Source: Subtercola endophyticus (lineage in GTDB: Bacteria; Actinomycetota; Actinomycetes; Actinomycetales; Microbacteriaceae). From it: 64,000 nt of DNA. The notes below the pieces were generated by a model. That model was not told the origin of the DNA, did not search any database, and worked only from the letters and a program-made list of their open reading frames with translations. A program made the translations under genes and the position numbers. Location: NCBI RefSeq assembly GCF_021044565.1, contig NZ_CP087997.1, positions 3,782,001 through 3,846,000 on the forward strand, given 5' to 3'. Shown piece by piece: positions 60,250 to 64,000 of the stretch. The first letter of the stretch is position 1; the number at the start of each line of letters is the position of its first letter.

Positions 60250-60522
60250 GTGACCGAGAAACGAGACCTGCACCGTGACGATCGCTTCGGGCGTCAGCTC
60301 GAGCGCCGCGACGCGCGTGACTTTCCGTTCTACAACGGGCAGCCGGTCGAGGTGGCGACCTGGAAGTGGATGGGCATCGGCGTCGCGCGGCTGGTGCTGA
60401 CGCTGGCCTTCATTCGCACGAAGAACATTCTGGTGTCGACCGGCGCGCACATTCTGAACGACTGGGGTGGGTTCACGTTCGCATTGCTGACCGGTCTAGC
60501 GGCCGCGGGGGCGACCCGCTGA
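60250..60522 (+). pseudogene. CPBP-family membrane protease remnant with an internal deletion
   Basis: A 90-residue frame whose N-terminal part (DLHRDDRFGRQLERRDARDFPFYNGQP) looks like the cytosolic start of a CPBP-type membrane protein. It is joined directly to the family's C-terminal end (FIRTKNILVSTGAHILNDWGGFTFALL, with the HxxxN motif). The usual middle, with the EExxxR and FxxxH motifs and most TM helices, is absent. The fusion stays in frame. GTG 60250 is the likely start. It is either a decayed gene or a small membrane protein without protease function. Confidence 0.55.
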
Positions 60523-60558
60523 GCCGGCCGGCCGCCGCGGGCGCGCCCTGCTGAGCCG

Positions 60559-60574
60559 GGTCGGTCGCCCGACC
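60559..60574. terminator. Short hairpin GGTCGG/CCGACC
   Basis: A 6-bp perfect stem with a 4-base loop in the 51-base gap between the CPBP remnant and the convergent AKR, touching the AKR stop codon. No U-tract; weak. Confidence 0.35.
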
Positions 60575-61404
60575 TACTGCTCTTCGTGCACTCGAGGGTC
60601 GCCGCCGAGGCGGCCGCGGGAGAGCGACGAGATCGCGGCGAGGTCGTCAGGGCTCAGCTCGAACGAGAAGAGGTCGAGGTTCTGCGCTTGTCTGGCGGCG
60701 TCCGCGCTCTTCGGAATCGGAATCGAGTTCAGCTGAACGTGCCAGCGCAGCACGGCCTGTGCGGGCGAGACGCCGAGTCGGCTCGCTACGTCTACGACGA
60801 CGGCTTCTTCGAGGATTCCCTTGCCCTGACCCAGCGGGCTCCACGCCTCGGTGGCAATGCCGGCAGCAGTGTGAAACGCCCGCAGTTCGTGTTGCGGAAA
60901 GTACGGATGCAGCTCCACCTGGTTGACCGCCGGGAGTACCCCCGTTTCATCCGCGAGCCTCGTGAGGTGATCTTCGGTGAAGTTCGAGACCCCGATCGAG
61001 CGGATGAGGCCGTCTTTCTGCAGCGCGATCATCGCGCGCCAGGAGTCGACGTAGCGGTCCACGCTCGGGTTCGGCCAGTGAATCAGGTAGAGATCGACGT
61101 ACTCGAGACCGAGCCGTTCGCGTGACTCGGTGAATGACGCGATGGTCGAATCGAACCCCTGGTGCCGCCCGGGCAGCTTGGTGGCGATCTGGATGCTCGA
61201 GCGCACTTCGCCCGATTCGGCGAACCCCCGCCCGACCCCCTTCTCGTTGCCGTAGTTGTACGCCGAATCGATGAGTGTGTACCCGGAGGAGATGGCACCG
61301 GCGACCGCCGGCTCCACTGCACGGTCGTCGAGTGGGTAGGTGCCGAATCCGACGGAGGGCAGCGAGTTCCCGTCGTTGAGAGCGATTGTGGGAACGGTGG
61401 TCAT
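60574..61404 (-). CDS. Aldo/keto reductase
   Basis: A 276-residue AKR with tetrad Asp46, Tyr51 (IDSAYNYGNE), Lys76 (IATKLPG) and His109 (LIHWPN). Cofactor motif IPKSADAARQAQN is intact. Start ATG 61404 has AGGAG eight bases upstream; a longer frame to 61461 would begin inside an inverted repeat. It belongs to the same short AKR group as the genes at 4850 and 6670 but is clearly more divergent. Monocistronic, with a symmetric AT-rich operator candidate just upstream. Confidence 0.88.
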   Translation of the reverse strand: MTTVPTIALNDGNSLPSVGFGTYPLDDRAVEPAVAGAISSGYTLIDSAYNYGNEKGVGRGFAESGEVRSSIQIATKLPGRHQGFDSTIASFTESRERLGLEYVDLYLIHWPNPSVDRYVDSWRAMIALQKDGLIRSIGVSNFTEDHLTRLADETGVLPAVNQVELHPYFPQHELRAFHTAAGIATEAWSPLGQGKGILEEAVVVDVASRLGVSPAQAVLRWHVQLNSIPIPKSADAARQAQNLDLFSFELSPDDLAAISSLSRGRLGGDPRVHEEQ

Positions 61405-61458
61405 GACATGGTCTCCTGGCACTGGCTGGGTCATCGGCAGAGCTGCACGATTGTGTTT

Positions 61459-61486
61459 CATATTTCGTATTAACTATCGAAATATG
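61459..61486. promoter_or_regulatory. AT-rich inverted repeat upstream of AKR
   Basis: CATATTTCG (61459-61467) and CGAAATATG (61478-61486) are perfect inverted copies with a 10-base spacer, in the divergent gap before the AKR and sdaA. It has a high AT content for this genome and is about 55 bases before the AKR start. Likely a repressor site with promoter elements. Confidence 0.5.
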
Positions 61487-61606
61487 ACTCGATAAGGCTA
61501 GCCAACTCGCCGGTCGGCCGTCAAGGCGCCGCTCACGTGAGCGGCGCCGGAGTCAGTGCTACCGTGACCTGATGACCTCGAGCACCGCTGCAGAGTCGGC
61601 GAAACC

Positions 61607-62953
61607 ATGACCGGCATCTACGTCTCTGCCCTCGACCTGTTCTCCATCGGTATCGGGCCGTCGAGCTCACACACGGTCGGGCCCATGCGGGCGGGGCGGA
61701 TGTTCGTGGACGAGCTCGCCGCATGCGGCCTGTCGCGCTCCTTCGACCGCCTGACGTGCACGTTGCACGGCTCTCTCGGTGCGACCGGCATCGGGCACGG
61801 CACGCCCGACGCCGTGATCGCGGGGTTGCGCGGGCGGGTGCCCGAGACGTGTGATCCTGCCGAGGTGCACGGGTCGTGGGAGGAGCTGGGGCAGGGCGAG
61901 ACGCTCTCGGTGGCCGGCGTGCCGCTGACCCGCCACGACATCGTGTTCGAGCCGTTCGCGCGGGGGTACGGGCATCCGAATGCCCTGACGCTGACGGCAG
62001 AGCACGAGGGCGTGACGCTGCTGACGCGCACGTATCTGTCGATCGGCGGCGGTTTTGTGCTCACGGCGGATGCCGCCCCCGAGGCCTCCGCTCTGCCGGC
62101 ACACGTGCCGCTCTCGGCGTACGCGAACGCAGACGGCCTGCTGCGAGAGGCGCAGGGTCGCTCGATCGCGGCCGTCGCTCTCGACGACGAGTTGCAGATG
62201 TTCGGTCGTGACGCGGTCGACGAGGGTCTCGACGCGATCTGGGCCGCGATGAGCGCGTGCGTGCGTGCGGGACTGTCGACGCGGGGCGGTCTTCCGGGTG
62301 GACTCGGCGTCACACGTCGGGCAGCGGATGCTCATGACCAGCTGTCACGTCGGCCCCTCGGCTCCGTGTCGGCCGACGAGTGGGTGGCCGTCTACGCGAT
62401 GGCGGTGAACGAGGAGAACGCTGCCGGTGGCCGGGTCGTCACGGCCCCGACGAACGGTGCAGCGGGCGTCGTACCGGCGGTGCTGTACCACCTCGTGCAC
62501 GAGGGTGCGTCTGACGCGGACATCCGGTGCTTTCTGCTCACCGCTTCGGCGATCGGCTCGATCGTCAAAGCCAACGCTTCGATCTCGGGAGCAGAGGCGG
62601 GCTGCCAGGGCGAAGTCGGCACCGCGTGCGCCATGGCGGCCGGCGGCCTGTGCGCCGTCTGGGGCGGCACCCCGGAGCAGGTGGAGAACGCCGCCGAGAT
62701 CGCCATGGAACACCACCTCGGCCTGACCTGCGACCCGGTCGGCGGGCTGGTGCAGATTCCGTGCATCGAGCGCAATGCGGTCGCCGCGTCGACCGCTCTT
62801 ACGGCCGCGCGCATCGCCCTGCTCGGCGACGGGCACCACGTCGTGTCGCTCGATACCGTGATCGAGACGATGCGCCAGACCGGCAACGATATGTCGTCGC
62901 GCTACAAAGAGACGTCAACCGGCGGCCTTGCCGTCAACGTGCCCTACTGCTGA
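61607..62953 (+). CDS. sdaA: L-serine ammonia-lyase (L-serine dehydratase), single chain
   Basis: A 448-residue single-chain iron-sulfur L-serine dehydratase converting L-serine to pyruvate and ammonia. Beta-like N-domain with [18 protein letters not shown] at residues 13-30. Alpha-like domain with [16 protein letters not shown]. Cluster cysteines are in [24 protein letters not shown] and QIPCIERN. C-terminal [20 protein letters not shown] is typical. Monocistronic. The cluster makes the enzyme oxygen-sensitive. Confidence 0.94.
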   Translation: MTGIYVSALDLFSIGIGPSSSHTVGPMRAGRMFVDELAACGLSRSFDRLTCTLHGSLGATGIGHGTPDAVIAGLRGRVPETCDPAEVHGSWEELGQGETLSVAGVPLTRHDIVFEPFARGYGHPNALTLTAEHEGVTLLTRTYLSIGGGFVLTADAAPEASALPAHVPLSAYANADGLLREAQGRSIAAVALDDELQMFGRDAVDEGLDAIWAAMSACVRAGLSTRGGLPGGLGVTRRAADAHDQLSRRPLGSVSADEWVAVYAMAVNEENAAGGRVVTAPTNGAAGVVPAVLYHLVHEGASDADIRCFLLTASAIGSIVKANASISGAEAGCQGEVGTACAMAAGGLCAVWGGTPEQVENAAEIAMEHHLGLTCDPVGGLVQIPCIERNAVAASTALTAARIALLGDGHHVVSLDTVIETMRQTGNDMSSRYKETSTGGLAVNVPYC

Positions 62954-62986
62954 CGCCGCTCGTCGCAGATCTGCGCGCGAATGTGA

Positions 62987-63073
62987 ACGGGGTCAGACCG
63001 CTGGGGCATCTTCGTCGGCCACGGGGCGCCCACGTTCTTCGCCATCGGTATCGCGCTGAAGAACGAGGAGTAA
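62987..63073 (+). pseudogene. Remnant of a small membrane protein C-terminus
   Basis: A frame without a start codon, bounded upstream by TGA (62984-62986), encodes RWGIFVGHGAPTFFAIGIAL then KNEE and a TAA stop. The hydrophobic, motif-like text resembles the C-terminus of short actinobacterial hypothetical membrane proteins (GHWAPTFFAIGxALKxEE pattern, from memory). It starts 33 bases after sdaA. Probably what remains of a small gene whose 5' end was lost. Confidence 0.45.
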
Positions 63074-63098
63074 CCGAGAATCGGCAGGCCAAATGACA

Positions 63099-63134
63099 AT
63101 CGCGCCGAACCCTGAGTGAGCGGTTCGGCGCGAT
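63099..63134. terminator. 13-bp perfect hairpin between sdaA side and msrA
   Basis: ATCGCGCCGAACC (63099-63111) pairs perfectly with 63122-63134 around a 10-base loop. Located between convergent transcription units; suitable for both directions although T-runs are absent. Confidence 0.7.
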
Positions 63135-63170
63135 GCGTGTAGTGCGGTGAAGCGGATGCTCGGGTCAGCG

Positions 63171-63689
63171 TCAGCTGGTGAGCTGCTCTTCGCGGTGCGG
63201 GAGCTTCCAGCCCGGGCGCACGTAGTGGCAGGTGTAGCCGTAGGGATCTTTCTCCAGGTAGTCCTGGTGCTCCTCTTCGGCCTCCCAGAAGGCGCCCGCG
63301 GGCTCGACCTCGGTGACGACCGTGCCGGGCCAGATACCCGAGGCGTTCACATCGGCGATGGTGTCGAGCGCCACGCGCTTCTGCTCATCGGTGGTGTAGA
63401 AGATGGCCGAGCGGTAGCTGCGGCCGACGTCGTTGCCCTGACGGTTCTTGGTCGACGGGTCGTGAATCTGAAAGAAGAACTCGAGCAGGTCACGGTAGGA
63501 GATGAGCGCGGGGTCGAACTCGATCTCCACGGCCTCGGCGTGGTCGCCGTGGTTGCGGTACGTGGCATTCGGAGTGTCGCCACCCGAGTAGCCCACGCGA
63601 GTGGAAAGCACTCCCGGGCGACGGCGCAGCAGCTGCTGCGCACCCCAGAAACATCCGCCGGCGAGAATTGCGGTTTCAGTCGTTGCCAT
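63171..63689 (-). CDS. msrA: Peptide methionine sulfoxide reductase MsrA
   Basis: 172 residues; catalytic Cys13 in [50 protein letters not shown]. It reduces methionine-S-sulfoxide in proteins, with electrons from thioredoxin. Its ATG lies two bases after the stop of msrB, so the two repair enzymes are co-translated. Confidence 0.95.
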   Translation of the reverse strand: MATTETAILAGGCFWGAQQLLRRRPGVLSTRVGYSGGDTPNATYRNHGDHAEAVEIEFDPALISYRDLLEFFFQIHDPSTKNRQGNDVGRSYRSAIFYTTDEQKRVALDTIADVNASGIWPGTVVTEVEPAGAFWEAEEEHQDYLEKDPYGYTCHYVRPGWKLPHREEQLTS

Positions 63690-63691
63690 GA

Positions 63692-64000
63692 TTAGGACTC
63701 CTTGGTGTCGAACAGGCTGGTGTAGTCACCGTAGCCCTGGGCCTCGAGCGAGCCTCGGGGGATGAACCGCAGGGCGGCGGAGTTGATGCAGTAGCGCAGG
63801 CCGCCCTCGGCGACGGGGCCGTCGTCGAAAAGGTGACCGAGGTGGCTGTCGCCGTTGGCCGAACGCACCTCGGTGCGCACCATGCCGTAGCTCTTGTCGT
63901 CGCGGCGAACCACGTTCGCGGAGTTGATGGGGCGGGTGAAGCTCGGCCATCCGGAGCGGCTGTCGTACTTGTCGGTGGAGGCGAACAGGGGCTCGCCCGA
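63692..64000 (-). CDS. msrB: Peptide methionine sulfoxide reductase MsrB (partial, N-terminus outside window)
   Basis: The frame is open to the right edge of the window (103 codons including the stop). It reads [20 protein letters not shown], then [29 protein letters not shown] and [13 protein letters not shown] with the catalytic Cys, all diagnostic of MsrB. The first zinc-binding CxxC pair must lie beyond the edge. It reduces methionine-R-sulfoxide, complementing the adjacent msrA. Confidence 0.94.
   Translation of the reverse strand, partial: SGEPLFASTDKYDSRSGWPSFTRPINSANVVRRDDKSYGMVRTEVRSANGDSHLGHLFDDGPVAEGGLRYCINSAALRFIPRGSLEAQGYGDYTSLFDTKES

Overview
This is high-GC DNA from an actinobacterium, most likely of the Microbacteriaceae. 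The evidence is the GC-rich third codon positions, many GTG starts, IclR/LysR-rich catabolic loci, a putrescine oxidase of the Kocuria/Rhodococcus type, and a HicB-like/DUF4097/DrrAB-type locus. The genus cannot be fixed from the sequence alone. No rRNA, tRNA, CRISPR array, insertion sequence or phage gene was seen. Gene density is high, and no stretch longer than about 290 bases lacks a gene.

Layout. 1-2819: 5' part of a large secreted glycine-rich/Ig-like (MBG) surface protein on the minus strand. 2.9-7.9 kb: TetR regulator divergent from an MFS-AKR-AKR operon, then a convergent AKR/ABM-domain pair. 8.1-12.75 kb: sugar-type ABC importer (binding protein, double ATPase, permease) followed by two long ABM-domain proteins. 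12.8-18.0 kb (minus): LysR, aldehyde dehydrogenase, FAH-family hydrolase, ABM protein, RpiB-like isomerase and a VOC extradiol dioxygenase. 18.2-22.8 kb (plus): LysR, FAD monooxygenase, cupin, SDR and alpha/beta hydrolase. These two blocks share a LysR gene between them and look like an uncharacterised ring-hydroxylation/ring-cleavage pathway. 22.9-28.8 kb: unknown protein, DHA2-type MFS, LysR, ICL/PEP-mutase protein, Gfo/Idh/MocA oxidoreductase, DHFR-like protein. 28.9-38.6 kb: housekeeping and envelope functions (pgi, a MacB/FtsX-type ABC system, HicB-like regulator, DUF4097, DrrAB-type exporter, acyl-CoA synthetase). 38.7-43.1 kb: polyamine catabolism (putrescine oxidase, aminoaldehyde dehydrogenase, PuuB-like oxidase). 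43.2-45.4 kb: IclR regulator and pobA. 45.6-49 kb: NtaA-type flavin monooxygenase, orphan binding protein and XRE-cupin regulator. 49-50.4 kb: ppk2 and a PRC-barrel protein. 50.6-60.2 kb: two IclR-type regulators, one an unusual fusion to a sugar-binding domain, divergent from an ABM-Gfo/Idh/MocA x2-RhaS-type ABC importer operon. 60.2-64 kb: CPBP remnant, AKR, sdaA, a small gene remnant, msrA and the 3' part of msrB.

The general picture is of a soil or plant-associated heterotroph with many inducible catabolic modules, each with its own regulator. Two themes run through the window. First, small ABM-fold proteins recur next to ABC sugar importers and oxidoreductases (six copies). Second, long, nearly perfect inverted repeats without U-tracts sit in several intergenic spaces, mostly between convergent genes. 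The most interesting loci are the 8-23 kb importer plus ring-cleavage region, the IclR-HTH/periplasmic-binding-protein fusion regulator at 51.4-52.4 kb, and the three-half-site operator at the HicB-like gene.
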